NCBI GenBank assembly: GCA_029964075.1
Contig: CM057129.1
Coordinates: 10,531,430 to 10,595,429 of the forward strand
Length of the DNA: 64,000 nt
Direction: 5' to 3'
From: Patiria pectinifera
Lineage: Eukaryota > Echinodermata > Asteroidea > Valvatida > Asterinidae
Shown: positions 1-11,990 of the stretch, in pieces
Layout: each line of letters opens with the position of its first letter
How positions within the stretch are numbered: position 1 is the stretch's first letter
Notes under the pieces: generated by a model
The model's database searches: none
Seen by the model: the letters and a program-made list of their open reading frames with translations, nothing else
Told to the model about the DNA's origin: nothing
Made by a program: the position numbers and the translations under genes

Positions 1-49
1 AAAAAGCTCAAACATGTAAACAGAACAAAATGAAAAATGAAAAATGCTG

Positions 50-600
50 GATGTCAGGCCCATGTATCTTTGCCCCCCTCCCTCCTCCCCAACACAACCG
101 GAAGCCCACCGACAGTGTTGTTCTGCATCCGCCTGTGAAGGGCAGGGTGTTCAGGTTGGCTTGGGTTTGAAGGGTGATAGAGATAAGGTGGTTGCGTTTC
201 GCTGATTAATGGGATATGGGTGAGAATGAGAGTGAGAGCATTGGTGAGAGAGACTGATAGGGTGAAAGCTGTACAATTTTCTCATACGCTTATCTCACAA
301 ACGCCGGGTATGTTAGGGCCAGGGTCATCGCCACGCGCACGGGGGAGGTGGGTGTGGATCCAGGAATGTTCGAAGGAGGGAGGGGTTTATCGGCAAAACA
401 AATCTGAAATGCAGAAAGGTGTATTTTTCCAGACACTTGGCCCCCAAAAGGCGGACATTATTATTGTTACCAGTAAAACATGAGCTTCCGCAATTTTTAA
501 ATGTCCGTTGGCAGATTTATTTCAGTAAAAATAGCTTTGCTGTACGTTCCCATCCTGGTAAACCATGGCCCCGCATGCGAATTTTCTTTTCCTAAACTAC
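50..600. repeat. Internal direct repeat of module X, first member
   Basis: The stretch from about 50 to 345 (ending near the motif CCGGGTATGTTAGGGCCAGG) and the following part around 490-570 (GGCAGATTTATTTCAGT...CTGTACGTTCCCATC) recur in diverged form at about 3200-3720 in the same module. The corresponding pairs in the other modules are 12016-12960 with 15690-16650, and 27200-27910 with 30720-32316. The repeat is older than the X/Y segmental duplication because every module carries both members. Confidence 0.7.
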
Positions 601-2454
601 ACCCACATACATGGTTGTTAAGCGCCCTCTACGATACTTTTATGATACGTACGCAGGTATATAATTATATTTTGCATTGCGAGGTTTTGTCCCCGATTTT
701 TTTTCTTTTCTAACCTTAGGCTTCAGAGGATATTTTGTTAAAGGGAAATAAAGTCCGAATTTCATTACGTTCGACATCATTTCTTTTCTTCTCACGTTTT
801 AGAAAAGTAAATTCCAAAACGCCATAGCGTACACCAATTATGCGGATGACGTTTGGGAGAGAAACAAATCGCGCCCATGCAGGATGGTAAAGGGTGTACA
901 CCGGTAAATATGCCTAAACCCATCCGCCGAGTGCATGAAAGAAAGTTATACCCTCAAAATATTCTATATTAGAGAGTTCTGAGAGCCACAAATTTGGGGA
1001 TTTGAAGATATCAGGCAATGAGCCCTCTGGCTCGGACTTGGGGCTTCCAATTCTGAGCATTTTGGATGCAATTGGGTTCAGAAGTGGTGCTATTGTGTCA
1101 TGTTGTGGAGGGATCGTTTTTGAAGATGGCTACTGTTCCACTTTGGGAACAAATAGGGGTCGCCTTCTTTGGGTGGAAATATCTCGAAAAGTCAATGGTA
1201 AAAAAAAAATGAAAATAAAATAAAAGATGACATGTTGATTACCTTTATTTCTGTGCAGCTATACCCGTGAGAGTTCTGAGTATTTTTACAAGAATTTTGA
1301 AGCATGGGCATTTAGCACTGGTGTCTATGGGAATTTTAATACAGGGCTGCACCCCAAGACCTGTAAATCGACTCCCAAAGACACAAGTGATAACTACACG
1401 TACTTCCCGATTATTTTTTAGTAATACTCATGACTGTAGATCTCCAACGCATGGTGTTTGAAATTTTAATTGAATACATGTAGTATTTCTTGAGTTGTTG
1501 CCCCCAAAACGAGTTAATTCTGTATTTCAAAATTAGAATTTCGTCCAGTGATTTGTCATGATGACTGCGTAACATTATGAGATTTAATATTATGGGGAAA
1601 CTGTCAAACAATGAAATAATCATACATGTTTGACCGAAACAAACATAGTATCTTAAACGCGAAAAATACAAACCGAATGAAAACAGAAAGTCAACGTCTA
1701 AGAAATATGACACACTCGTTTTGGAGGGCCGGGCAATAACCCGAGCCTACCAGGCCAAGATTTTTCAAGTTGTAATTTCGGCCAGTGATCGGGCTTGATG
1801 TATTATTCATCAGGATATTCTATTTCGCGAGCAAACGTCAAACAACTAATAAAAGTTTCTTTCGAGAAAGGGCACGCTAAATAAAAGTTTCCATCAATAG
1901 AGGGGGCGTCTCATAAATAGTGGTCTCCACAAAAAAAAAAAAAAACTAAAAAACGAAAACAAAGAAATGAGTTTGAATTGCACCATAGTGGACCACTGAC
2001 TCTTAAATATCATTATTATTTTTGTTCTTGTGTGCCAAATTATTTTTATTGGATTTTTAACGTGTTAAAAGTTTGGTCTTAGAGTTTAATTCTGATGAAA
2101 TGATTTTTTTTTACGATTGAATGAAATTTTAGTTGTTAATGTGACACTATCAGAGCATTTTCAAAATGCAGTTATAATTCTATTGCAAATGATTATTTTA
2201 TTGTACTAAAGGTAAATTTAGTAATATCGTGTGATAAGATATAGAATATCAATTCTAAAAAACAAGGTTTTTGAAAACTCTAGTTTTTGATAATGTGGGA
2301 CATACATGCCCCTTGTTATACACTCTGGAAGAATGAAATCGAATTCTCCCAAAAGTAGAATTGCAAAGACATTTTGAATATTTACTAAAAAAAAGGTACA
2401 GAAATCGTTTGTCGTCGAAATGGACGAGCAAATACCAATCTGACTCTCGTGAAC

Positions 2455-3720
2455 AAATGTCTATTAAGTACTTAAATCAGTGATTATTATTAACAATTCT
2501 AGTCAATTTAATATTAAAATATTTGCACTAATGCGGTGAATTACTTTGTATTTCTGTATAGTTATTTTGCTGTTTTGTAGTCTTGAATTTGGGGTTCGTG
2601 TTTAAGGCCCTGTACGTATGTGTGTCGAGGGGGTTAGGGGTTGAAAATGGGAGGGGGCAACAAAACTGATACCAATAGTTATTTATCTTTCAATAATTGA
2701 ACAAGAGCAGTAAATATTACTAAGACGATGGTGTAGTCCACTCGTTTCATTTCCCCCACGGATTCTTGAAATATAATAATTAATAATTTGGGAGGCTAAT
2801 CATCCTTACTCGCAGCTGGGATGCTGAATTGCGAAGGACGCGGCTACAACGTGGTCGGGCCGCTGGCACGTAAAGGCGCCTATGGCTGCCGGCCACATCC
2901 ACCCATATATGACCACGGAGCACAGCCCGAGATCGAAAGTGTTTGATTTTTTTTCCGGAGGGAGGGAAACCGGAGGGCACGGAGAAAAACCCTCGTGGCA
3001 CAGGAGAGAACCAACGCACAACTCTACTCACATTTGATCCCCTGCCAGGATTCAAACCGTTGTTACCTTGGTGAAAGGCGAGCGCTTTACGCATAAGCCA
3101 CCCACGCCACCCAAAATGCTAGTATAATGTAGTCCGAAAAATAATAAGGGAAAAATGAAACGCATCCCCACGCCTATCGATTTTGTAACGGCCAGCTTGC
3201 CGGGTGTCAGGCCCTTTTACCTGTCCCCCTTACCCTCCACTCACAGCACATCGACAGCTTGGTTCTGTATCCTCCGTTGAGGGGCAGGGTGTTTAGGCCG
3301 TTTGGGTCTGAAGGTTGTAAGACTTTAATTAGGTGGTTGCGTCCCGCAGATTGATGGGAGATGGGTGAGATGGGGGGGGGGGGGTAGGGCTGGCAAAGCC
3401 TTGGTGAGAGAGGCTGGATATGGTAAAAGCTGAACCCACGTCAGCTTACGGACAGGTATGTCAGGTGCAGGGTCGTTGCCAAATGAAGCGGTGAGGTCTG
3501 AGTACCCGATTTAGTAAAAATGGTCTTCGCATTGAACAGACGGCCAGCTCCTAAGGCCACACGGCGTAGTACTTACGTCCTGTCCTCTTTGCCACTGGTT
3601 GTGGCTGTCCCAACCCACCCCCCCCCCCCGATATTTTAAAATATCCGATGGCAGATTTATTTCAGTTAAAATATTATTGCTGTACGTTCCCATCGTGGTC
3701 AAACTCATGGTCCCGGCCGG
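2455..3720. repeat. Internal direct repeat of module X, second member
   Basis: Diverged partner of the repeat at the start of the module. It begins with a match to 12016 onward (TTAAGTACTTAAATC) and ends with the CTGTACGTTCCCATCGTGG stretch. It contains a tRNA-derived SINE (2806-3114) that the first member lacks. A further diverged copy of the sequence preceding it is seen at 26690-27250, so this looks like an old ~3.2 kb tandem unit and not a pair of retrotransposon LTRs. Confidence 0.65.
2806..3114 (-). mobile_element. tRNA-derived SINE, X copy 1
   Basis: Read on the minus strand it starts GGGTGGCGTGGGTGGCTTAT. This contains an A-box-like TGGCTTATGCG and, about 50 bp on, a B-box-like GGTTTGAATCC (GGTTCGAATCC in copy 2), the internal RNA polymerase III promoter layout. 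The body includes a CCTCCGG-rich central part. In X copy 3 short similar sequences flank it (GATGCTACT and AATGCTAGT), compatible with a target duplication. Open frames across it (for example 2780-3094) are shadows of the repeat. Confidence 0.65.
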
Positions 3721-3796
3721 ATGATGAAAAACGATACGTCACTTCAAACTCAGTGGCTTAACACGGAAAGCTGTCACCACTCACCTTGCCTGGGAT

Positions 3797-3808
3797 TCGG
3801 GGAGGCGC
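3797..3808. other. Uninterrupted paralogue of the P-like insertion site
   Basis: Here the sequence reads GGGATTCGGGGAGGCGCTTA. In module X copy 3 the same left flank (from about 32290) ends GATTCGGGGG at 32419 and the same right flank resumes GGGGGAGGCGCTTAAC at 47341, with 14.9 kb between. The site therefore defines both ends of the insertion independently of the terminal repeats. Confidence 0.85.
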
Positions 3809-4819
3809 TTAACTCTTTTGAATGCCTTCTCCAGAAAATGAGGAGTCTAAATGAGAACTACGCCAATGAGTAATACTTCGCAGCGCAATATCTCTCGGAA
3901 ATACTAGGTTTAAAAACTGCACACCCTAGATAGGTAAAAGATTAGGTACTGTCTGGAATTGTGGGAAGTATTGTTCCGCTAGAAATCAGGGGCACAATTA
4001 GTGATTATTTTGGACTTTCGGTAGAATATGGGCCACCGTCTTTTCAAATTTTCTCAGTAGGTATTATTTTAGACCGGTCTATTTTGGCGGGGAAAACTGT
4101 TAGTGGTCATCAGCAAAAAATTGATGAGTTAATAACTAAAAACAGTGGCACTCGATAGGTTACCCAACGACAAACAAATGTCACGACAGGACTGTTAATG
4201 TTGTAAACATTATATTTACTCTTCCTCTTCCTTTCGATGAAACTATTAATAGAAAGGGGAAACAGCACTCTAGCATTAAATAAGCACCCCTTTCTCCGCC
4301 TCGGCATATTGGTTCGGGATCCGCCGTTGGCTGCCCAGGGTGGTTAGGAGGGGGAATGGATGGTGGGGGCAGGGGTTTAATATGGGGATTCGTGCTTGGC
4401 TTGGAGATCAGGCTATTGAAGGCTAGTGTTTCCTAAGGAAAGAAGTTTGTTGCACATGGTAGGATCCAAACAGTTGGGGTAAGTTTGGGATTAAGTTTGA
4501 TTAGGCGAGGGTCAAGATTGGAGTTGGCATAATTATGTGTTTGGTTTTAAGTATATGGGCTCAATAAGCGGAGGTGGGAGGGCCTCAATTAGCGAGGAGG
4601 GGGTTTTGCAGGTGCAAGGTCGATTGCATGCCGAGAAGTTGGCCGGGTCAACAAGTTTGACAAGTGGATGGGGATAGATGAATGGTTATAATTAAGTTGC
4701 CTTTGGGAACGACTGCAATCTGCAAAATAAGTATACTTCATCGTAACAGGGCGGCAACTGTGCATGCACCTGATATTATGCACACAATATATTGAAGTTC
4801 ATATTACATTTTCTTTTCA

Positions 4820-5277
4820 AGCTAAATTATTACGCCTTCGTGTTTCTATCAAAAATGTAGACTGCATAACCTGACTACAAAATACTAGCCACCAAATGCG
4901 TGGCTCCATTAAATCACACGAAGCGCACAACAAACACTGATTTAATCACGTATAGCCGATGTACGTCATTATTCTATCCACCAATCAGAGTTAGTCACCA
5001 ACAAGTCGGTGACCACAAGTGAGTGGTCTGTGATTGACAGGTGCCGGGTCACCGATTGTGTCACCGACATCCATACAATCATTCCACCAATTAGATGCGT
5101 CTATTTCAGTGTCGGAGTTACAGGCTTCTGGTTTAAGGCCTGGCAATGTAACATTACCATAATTTCCCTCTCATCAATATGAAGAGAGTCAGTGATGTAT
5201 GATTGACAGCGCGCAGGGGGCCAATCACAAACCGGGCTTGCACGTTCCTCAGTCACTGCTCGGGAAATCGACGTCAA
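4820..5277 (+). promoter_or_regulatory. Conserved upstream region of C1q-1
   Basis: Matches the region upstream of each of the other promoters (17600-18058, 47541-47989, 54380-54749). It contains repeated TGATTGACAG motifs, several GTCGGTGA motifs, and a CCAAT box (5221-5225) about 55 bp before the TATA-like element. Conservation across five copies, one of them strongly diverged, suggests a working control region. No factor assignment is made. Confidence 0.6.
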
Positions 5278-5386
5278 TATTTAAGGCACAACTTGCCGGT
5301 TCACTCCTCACAACGACCGCAGATCACGTTCACGTTCAGGCGACAACCCGAGAGAACTGTTTGCAAGATCAAGCAAGAATTGCACG
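5278..5386 (+). promoter_or_regulatory. Core promoter and non-coding exon 1 of C1q-1
   Basis: TATTTAAG at 5278-5285 is preceded by a CRE-like GACGTCAA and by CCAAT at 5221. About 30 bp downstream begins a stretch conserved in all five copies, ending GCACG with a strong splice donor GTGAGT at 5387. The short exon (about 5308-5386) has no conserved ATG or frame, so it is taken as 5'-UTR. The transcription start is inferred from TATA spacing only. Confidence 0.6.
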
Positions 5387-6414
5387 GTGAGTGTTTGAAA
5401 CAAGCTTTTGCAATAATTCTTCCAACTTTGGGATTGATCTTTTTGATATATGATATTGACAAAAAAATGTGCTTATAGCCTATAAATATTTCCGACCATG
5501 ATGATCCCGTTTCCATACGGTTACTCGATAACTTATCGATAGGTGCTTGAATAATCACCAGATAATATAATGTATAGCTGAATTAGTTCTTAGTCCAAAC
5601 AGTTGATGCAGATACATGCCAACATTTTGTGACTTATCGATATTGGTGCTTGAATTTATAACCAGGTATTATGTTGTATAGACTATAGCTGAACTAGCTC
5701 TTAGTCTGAACAGTTGATGCGGATTCAGATCAACATTTTGTGAGGCCAAGTTTTTAGCTAAGAGCATCAGTCTTGGTTGTGTTTGTTCGGGATAAGGAAT
5801 TCCTGTCTGACAATATTTCTGCTACTACCTATATCCATATGGTGCACTCTCGACGCACAGTAATTGGCCAAATACTGAATAGTGAAAAACAACACTATAA
5901 ATTCATGGAAATTTTATAGTTTTTATTACCATTCAGTTTCGCCAGTTTCCAGTGAAACCTGGCTGTAGCTTTTTCAAGAGTGTATTACATCAAGTTTCTT
6001 ATTGTTATTGAAGTTCACGCACTTACACAATTTTTCAGATGATAAATTAAAACCCTTTTTGTGTTCAAATTAAGAAATACATCTTGCGAAAGCTCGACAC
6101 TTGACCCATAATATCGGTATGATCAATCAACCCCTTTATTTTCTCGCTAGTTTTCCCTGTTTGTTGTCAAACATAAAATCCCGATGCGATGCACTCACTT
6201 TTTTTCCGGAAATCACTCTTACTAATACAGGATAAAAGGTTATGCGGAAGTTGGCCACGGAAAAACGTATAGGGGAGATCGAGACATCTCAAACATCATG
6301 TTCCATGTTGTGTTATTGAAAATTGGGATAATCTCAATACCTTTTGCGAAATGTGTTTTTAAAGTGTGTCATTTCGCTAGTTTACAGTGCGCCATTCCTG
6401 TTTGATCACTACAT

Positions 6415-6883
6415 GGGTGCAGGCCAGCAAATCAGTCCGAAATTGCCTATGCCGGCCAAATCACGATTTGCATGTCCTCAAATTCTTCAGTATAAAAGCA
6501 TTTTGAAGGCCGTGAACTTGATTATTTGTAAAAAAAAAAAAAAAAAAGGTTTGAAGCCGTGCAGAGGACTGCGAGCTCGTATTTCTGTGAAATGAGGATA
6601 ATGATTAGGCCCTAAAATGCCTCTATTTTGCAATGGAGCGTAAGCGTCCATTTAAAAAAAGCGTTGGGCGTCAGGACTGCTTTTAGGGGTGATCTTCTTT
6701 GATCACACAGATGATTGAACCCCCAGAAAATTGAACAGAAAATGAAAGATGATGAAAAAAGCTTTAATTTGATGTACGTCTTGAACAGCCCTCAGAGAGT
6801 TGTGAATACTTTTCCTGAACTTCTGAAGTGGGGACATAACAATTTGAACATTGGGTCTATTAAAATGTATTTACTGGTCTGCC
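6415..6883. mobile_element. MITE family A, copy in C1q-1 intron
   Basis: Begins GGGTGCAGGCCAGCAAATC and ends TTACTGGTCTGCC, imperfect inverted termini. The same ~465-bp sequence occurs at 22119-22577 and 49033-49502, and inverted at 43934-44397 and 45584-46052. The 19560 region of Y copy 2 lacks it. Non-autonomous DNA transposon; superfamily not assigned. Confidence 0.65.
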
Positions 6884-7929
6884 AAAAAAAAAAAAAAAGG
6901 TCACTGGTCAGAAAAGGACCATTGCGCGTAAATACGAATGGATTGGGTCATGATCAAACATATTTATTCAATTTTAAATTGCTTTATCTGGCTGTATGCA
7001 TTGGCGTCGTGAAGCAGTGGCAAGGTGGGGGGGGGGGGTGTCCCCAGGACGAGCAAAAACCAAAAAAAAAGGAGAATAAAAGGGGATAAAAAAAGAAAAA
7101 AAAAAAACAGGAGCGAAATCATATTGTTGTTAATCTAATTGGTTGGGGTGAAAAATGTCCCTGCCAAACCCCGAAAAAATTTCAATCGGGAAAATAAACG
7201 AATAATTGGGGGGGGGGGGTACTTTGTCCTCCTCTACACAGAAAAAAATCCTGGCGACGCTCATGGCTGGATAAGTGTGGAAATCATGCCAAAAGTTGAG
7301 GTTTGTACTTATTATTCGAGCGTCTGCTGTGCTGTCTGATATTAAAGTTTAAAGCCCCAGCTTTCCGATGAATTCAGTGTACATGAACACTGTAAATTTA
7401 GATTTTGCATCTTCCCTTAAAAAAAAGTAGATTCCTCCTCATATTTTTACCGGGTTCTTCAAATTGATTACTGACGAAACACACGAGTTTTTCTTTCTTT
7501 CATATTTATCTACGTACAATCAGTTTCGCAAAACCAACAAAAAAGTAAGGGAACTAAAAGGAAATAAAAGAGAGATATGCATGCAAACTAAAATAGATTG
7601 AAGGCTGCATAAACCGTCTAATCGTGTTGGCGAAAAGAAAAGAAATTTGATTCATTTAAAGTATCTTTTTTATTTTATTTTACAAACTGGTTAATATGGT
7701 CTAAATATAAAAAAAAAGTATATTTTTGCGCAATAGGCATAATTTTGAACGAGTGCTTAAAATTTCACTCTTTCTATCATCTAGCCACTCAACAATGTTT
7801 AAGTTTTGATACGCATGTGTCATGTTTCCTTCCCTGACAATTAAACAAAAAATAGTACATTCCTTCATAAAACTTTATCAAAGGTTATGTCATTTTATCA
7901 TTTTCTTCAACACTGCCACATAATATCTT

Positions 7930-8092
7930 TAAGGGCGGACCCAGAGAGTTTATTGCCGGGCGAAGATTGTGCCGAGAGAAAAGGTGAGGGTGGGAGGGCT
8001 CTCCCAATTAAAATTTGGCTTTTTTGATAATTTTTCGGTCACTGCCAGGGGAGGGCCCCTTCCACAACCCTGGATCTGCCACTGATCGGGCT
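7930..8092. mobile_element. hAT-like MITE in C1q-1 intron
   Basis: Starts AAGGGCGGACCCAGAG and ends CCTGGATCTGCCACTG, forming imperfect inverted termini of the CAGNGGCGGATC type common in hAT MITEs. The orthologous copies in other introns are at about 23843-24000 and 50815-50982. Confidence 0.4.
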
Positions 8093-9273
8093 AAACTGCC
8101 GAATTGTATTAAACCTGTATCACTTTTTTGAATGTATGCATGTTAAATTCCCGCGCTGGACTGAAATCCAAAGCAAAATAAATTCAATGCAAATACGCCA
8201 ATTGCCTACATTTTTATGCGTATAGCGGAGATTCCCTTAAATAATTTGATCGTTCGCTAAATTCAACTGGGTTTGAGAATGCTTGCACGTTTGTATGAGA
8301 ATTTGAAAAAAAATGTTCGAATATTGAACGGGCAAGTGTTCACACATTGAATGAGCAGGTTGTGAAATTGGACTGGAAAAAAACATATTTAAATGAAGAA
8401 TATGCTGTTTTCAAAACTCACATAATTATTCTTTCAAAAATGATTCAATGACTTACTAGTGCCTTAAAAATACAGAGTTTTTTTGTATAATGATTTTGAA
8501 AAAAAATTGTATAATTAATTAAAAGGCTTTAACAAAAGCGTTTGAATAAATGTAATGTTGATTTCAGGGAGCATTCAGGTTCCTGAGAAAATTATCTTAA
8601 AGCGTCAGTAACACATGTTGCCTGGGCGTATTCGGTCACGAAAATACAAAGAATCTTTGACCATTGGTTTTATTAGTGAATAATTGTTCCTGATTTCGAA
8701 TAATTATTGATCAAAGTGAAAAAAAAAAAATCAAAATTGTATTAAAATCGAAGAATAAAGTATTTCTTTCTTTACTCAAGCATAAACGTTACCGGTTTTC
8801 TTTGTTTATTATTTTTTCAGCCTACAGTGAATTCCTTTTGATCTCTTCCTGGACCTGATCTTCAAGACTTTAAGAGCGAACCATCGAGGTCGGTGTGGTG
8901 ATGTTTAATTGATTCTGTCATGACAGTTGAAAGGGCACACCGTCCCCATGAAAAAAATCTAATATAATTTGGTCTCCTTTCCTAACTAATTTCGGAAAAT
9001 AATGACAAGCCCAATAATGTGGATTGCCCGCAGTTGCCATGGAAACCGATTAAAAACCTTTTCATATAATGTTATAGCCCCTTGCCACCGGATGGGCCAT
9101 TGTCATCACGCCGTACACATTCTCTGAATAATGATTCCACAAAATTATTATGAAGTCACACGTGTCTCTAAGACAAACTCTTCAGTGTATGTAACATCAT
9201 TATGCCTATTTCTTATTGCTTATTGATTTTGTTTTTAGATTTACATATAGGCCCTGTATTGGTTTCTTTACAG

Positions 9274-10110
9274 ATGAGGATCTGCGTGGCCATCATTCTG
9301 TCAATCGCCCTCCTTCTGGGTAACTCTGTCAAGCTCCGAGCTTCCGAAACTGGGCCGGTTCCCTCGGACGGTGATGGTCCTGCGTCTCAGGTGTGTCAAC
9401 AATGCTGCCAGGGACCTGCTGCAATACCCGGCATACCAGGTCTGCCTGGACCGGTAGGACCAATGGGGCCGTATGGTCAGTCGGGGTCAAAGGGCGATGC
9501 AGGTCAAAAAGGTGATATTGGACATATTGGCCATATGGGTGAGCGGGGAGCACCTGGGAACACTGGGTCTAAAGGTGACAATGGGATTGGTCTGCCCGGC
9601 AAGATAGGTCCGAGAGGCCTACCGGGTCTTGTTGGAGAAGCCGGTCAGGCTGGTGTCAAAGGTCAGAAGGGTGAGCCAGGGGAGATACCAGACGACTCCA
9701 ATCAGCAAGTAGCATTCACCGTGGTGAGGACGAGCCACTCAGATGCCTCTTCGAGTCACGACACCCGTTTGCCCTTCCAGCAGACCGAGACGCTTCTGCC
9801 GGGCACCAGCTTCGATCTTGAGACCGGCACGTTCACCTGTAGTGTGCCGGGCACCTACGTATTTACGTTTTCTGTTCTTAAGTTTATCAACAGCGGTAGC
9901 CTTGACATCAATCTTGTTAAAAACAACCACAAGGTGATTACCACCTATTGTGCAGCAAATCAACGAGTTCAGTTGTCTGGAAGCGCGGTGCTGGTTCTGC
10001 AGCGTGGGGACACGGTGTATCTTACCATGTACGGTAAGGCGCATAGTCATCCCACCTATCGCTACACCTCATTCAGTGGCCTCCTCCTTTACCCGGAATC
10101 AATTAACTAA
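9274..10110 (+). CDS. Secreted collagen-C1q domain protein (C1q-1), intact
   Basis: Predicted 278-aa protein. Residues 1-24 form a signal peptide (basic start, then ILSIALLLG). CQQCC at 41-45 could give inter-chain disulfides. A Gly-X-Y collagen stem spans about 53-136, with one break at GIG (104-106). A globular C1q domain spans about 146-274, with FTCSVPGTYVF (187-197), GSAVLVLQRGD (236-246) and FSGLLLYP near the end. C1q-type chains trimerise and bind ligands through the head; complement-like or pattern recognition is inferred, not shown. The ATG at 9274 is chosen because it directly follows a splice acceptor and aligns with the other three copies; an upstream in-frame ATG (9202) is intronic. 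An unusual unpaired Cys226 replaces the Gly of the paralogues. AATAAA follows at 10134. Confidence 0.9.
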   Translation: MRICVAIILSIALLLGNSVKLRASETGPVPSDGDGPASQVCQQCCQGPAAIPGIPGLPGPVGPMGPYGQSGSKGDAGQKGDIGHIGHMGERGAPGNTGSKGDNGIGLPGKIGPRGLPGLVGEAGQAGVKGQKGEPGEIPDDSNQQVAFTVVRTSHSDASSSHDTRLPFQQTETLLPGTSFDLETGTFTCSVPGTYVFTFSVLKFINSGSLDINLVKNNHKVITTYCAANQRVQLSGSAVLVLQRGDTVYLTMYGKAHSHPTYRYTSFSGLLLYPESIN

Positions 10111-10385
10111 TTAACTAATCATCACCTCGCATAAATAAAGAGCAGTGCAGCCCCCCCCCCCCAAAAAAAAAACAAATCCCAAAAAACCCCAACATTTTCG
10201 CTTTTCATTTTGCCGAAACAATAACCAATATAATAAATATGAATTAAATACGCATGATAAAAATGATTAATTTGTAATACAATGTATAGCATTAAAATAT
10301 CGAAACGGTTTGCACGACATAAAAACTAGAAAAAAAGTAAGACTGCTGCAAACTGCTTACTGACTGGATGGACCTGAAATGTATA
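10111..10385 (+). other. 3' flank of C1q-1
   Basis: Contains a polyadenylation signal AATAAA at 10134-10139, 24 bp after the stop codon, then C and A runs. It matches the flank after C1q-2 (25937-26150). No gene is seen. Confidence 0.7.
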
Positions 10386-10489
10386 AATCTAAAAATTAAT
10401 GTGGCCTGACGTTGCGAACTTAGCAAGTTCTTCTTCAGAGGCTAAAACAGAAATGACAGAGGACAGGGGTGACCTCGAAGAACGCATGC

Positions 10490-11580
10490 TTGCCTCGGCC
10501 CCATGTCGCCCTTGGATCTGGTGGAGATATATTGATGATTTTTTTTCATCTGGACCAGTGATGAGGACAGTCTCTTGACCTTCACTAACCACATCAATTC
10601 CTTCCACAGAACCATCAAATTCACGTCGGAGTTCTCGGCTCACCAAACCCACTTTCTGGATGTCACCGTCCGCAAGCAAGGCAACTCACTAACCACTGAC
10701 CTGTATTCCAAACCCACAGACACCCACCAGTACCTCCACTCCTCCAGCTGTCACCCCAGGCACTGCAAAACTGGCATAGCGTTTAGCCAGGCACTCAGAC
10801 TCAGAAGAATTTGTTCTAATGATTCCGATTTCTCCCGCCATACACAGATACTGAGGAACAACTTGGTGGCCAGGGGTCACAGCTCTCGCCAAGTTCATCG
10901 TGCCATTGCCAGAGCTAAAGCTATCCCCAGAAATCTAGCTCTCACGGGAAAGGCCCCTGATGCCATGGCCAAACCCATGATTCCCTTGGTTACCACGTTT
11001 CACCCCAATCTCCCTCCCCTTCGCAAAATCACTAATGACAATCATCATATCCTCCATACTTCAGATCGCCTTGCCCGCGCCATCCCCAACGGCCCCACAC
11101 CTGATTGTTCGAGCTGAAGTCCCATCCTTAGATGCATCCCCTCCCACCCAGCATGGTACTTTCAAGTGCAGTTCCAGATGTGTTGTCTGCCAGATTCATA
11201 TCCAGGAGTCTGACTCCTTTTCTGGCCACTCTTCTGTCACTACCCACAGAACCATTGGTAACATCACTTGTAACACCTCTAATGTCATATATCTCATTTC
11301 TTGCAGGGTCTGTGGAGTGCAGTATGTAGGTGAGACTAAGAATACGCTCAAGAAGCGTTTCTATGCCCACCGGTCAACGGTCAACACCAAGAAACTAGAC
11401 ACCCCTGTTGGTCATCACTTCAACCTGCCTAACCACTCCATTTCTGATATGATTTTGCAGGGCATTGAATCTCTTGGCCATCGCAAGGACTCAGTTCGCC
11501 TCAGCAGAGAGAAAGTGTGGATGAATCGTCTTCGAACTATTCAACCACATGGTCTCAACATCCAACTTGGAAATGATTAA
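10490..11580 (+). pseudogene. Penelope-like RT (C-terminal part) plus GIY-YIG endonuclease, frameshifted
   Basis: RT motif YIDD at 10528-10539 follows RPWIWWR. The run of eight T at 10539-10546 breaks the frame, which resumes as TFTNHINSF with the conserved FLDVTV and LYSKPTDTHQYLHSSSCHP motifs (10575-11100). A second frameshift near 11090-11117 leads into the linker GTFKCSSRCVVC and the GIY-YIG nuclease (VIYLISC from 11284, YVGET from 11323), with a stop at 11578-11580. In intact elements this is one polyprotein that nicks DNA and primes reverse transcription. Two frameshifts plus 5' truncation make it inactive. Either frameshift could be a sequencing error, but the truncation cannot. Confidence 0.85.
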
Positions 11581-11962
11581 TCCTTTTCTTCCTCCATTGT
11601 CTTCTGTTACAGATAATCCATCTGGTCTTCCTTGTTTGTGTTTACCCATCTTCCCCCATCTTTCATCCCTTTCCACCTCCATACTGTTCCCCCCCCCCCA
11701 TCATCATCACTCTCACACTCTTTTGTCCGTTCCCACTCCCTGTGACCTTTGATCCTTCCCCTTTCTGGTCCCTCCCCTGTTTACACCAGACCCCTTGTGG
11801 TTTGCCATCTCCCTTTGTTCCTTTGTTCTCTCATCCACCCTCCCCTGCATCTTTCCACACCTTTCCCACCTAATCCTCCTTTTGTGTTTCTTCTTTCAGC
11901 CCTGCATGTTTGTGTGCACCCCCATGTTAATGTACGTACCTCTGTCATTTCTGTTTTAGCCT

Positions 11963-11990
11963 CTGAAGAAGAACTTGCTAAGTTCGCAAC
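11963..11990 (+). other. Hammerhead-like core in the Penelope terminal repeat
   Basis: CTGAAGA fits the CUGANGA hammerhead core and is followed by a hairpin (GAACTT-GCT-AAGTTC). The next bases are GCAAC where GAAAC is expected. Hammerhead ribozymes have been described in Penelope-like terminal repeats. Here the second core is imperfect, so activity is doubtful. Confidence 0.25.

Larger units (their letters stand above)
1..4820. repeat. Segmental module X, copy 1
   Basis: Non-coding segment repeated at 12016-17600 and 26690-32422, read by eye from long collinear matches (for example the stretches around 1000-1460, 13480-13870 and 28460-28840). No open frame looks like a protein. Relative to the other copies it has lost about 1 kb near 1935, where copies 2 and 3 keep 14035-15150 and 29393-30185. 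It also lacks the tRNA-like SINE that sits at 13056 and 28033. It keeps the intact target site that is interrupted by the P-like element in copy 3. Confidence 0.85.
5387..9273 (+). other. Intron of C1q-1
   Basis: Runs from donor GTGAGT at 5387 to acceptor TTTCTTTACAG ending at 9273. It contains a MITE at 6415-6883 and a hAT-like MITE at 7930-8092; otherwise I see no gene, only A/T and G runs. A stretch following TTTTTTCAG at about 8821-8888 is conserved in Y copies 3 and 4 and could be an extra non-coding exon, but its donor is weak. Confidence 0.6.

Noticed and set aside
2780-3094. Open frames of 71-104 codons on the minus strand, also at 15873-16197 and 31050-31437
   Set aside because: They coincide with a tRNA-derived SINE in all three X modules and are not conserved as protein.
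50-3720. Internal direct repeat of module X as LTRs of a retrotransposon
   Set aside because: No gag/pol remnants or TG...CA ends are visible, and a third partial copy of the sequence preceding the repeat at 26690-27250 fits a tandem duplication better.
9202-9273. Upstream start codon extending C1q-1 by 24 residues
   Set aside because: A splice acceptor lies directly before the ATG at 9274, the extension is not conserved in the other copies, and the signal peptide starts at 9274.
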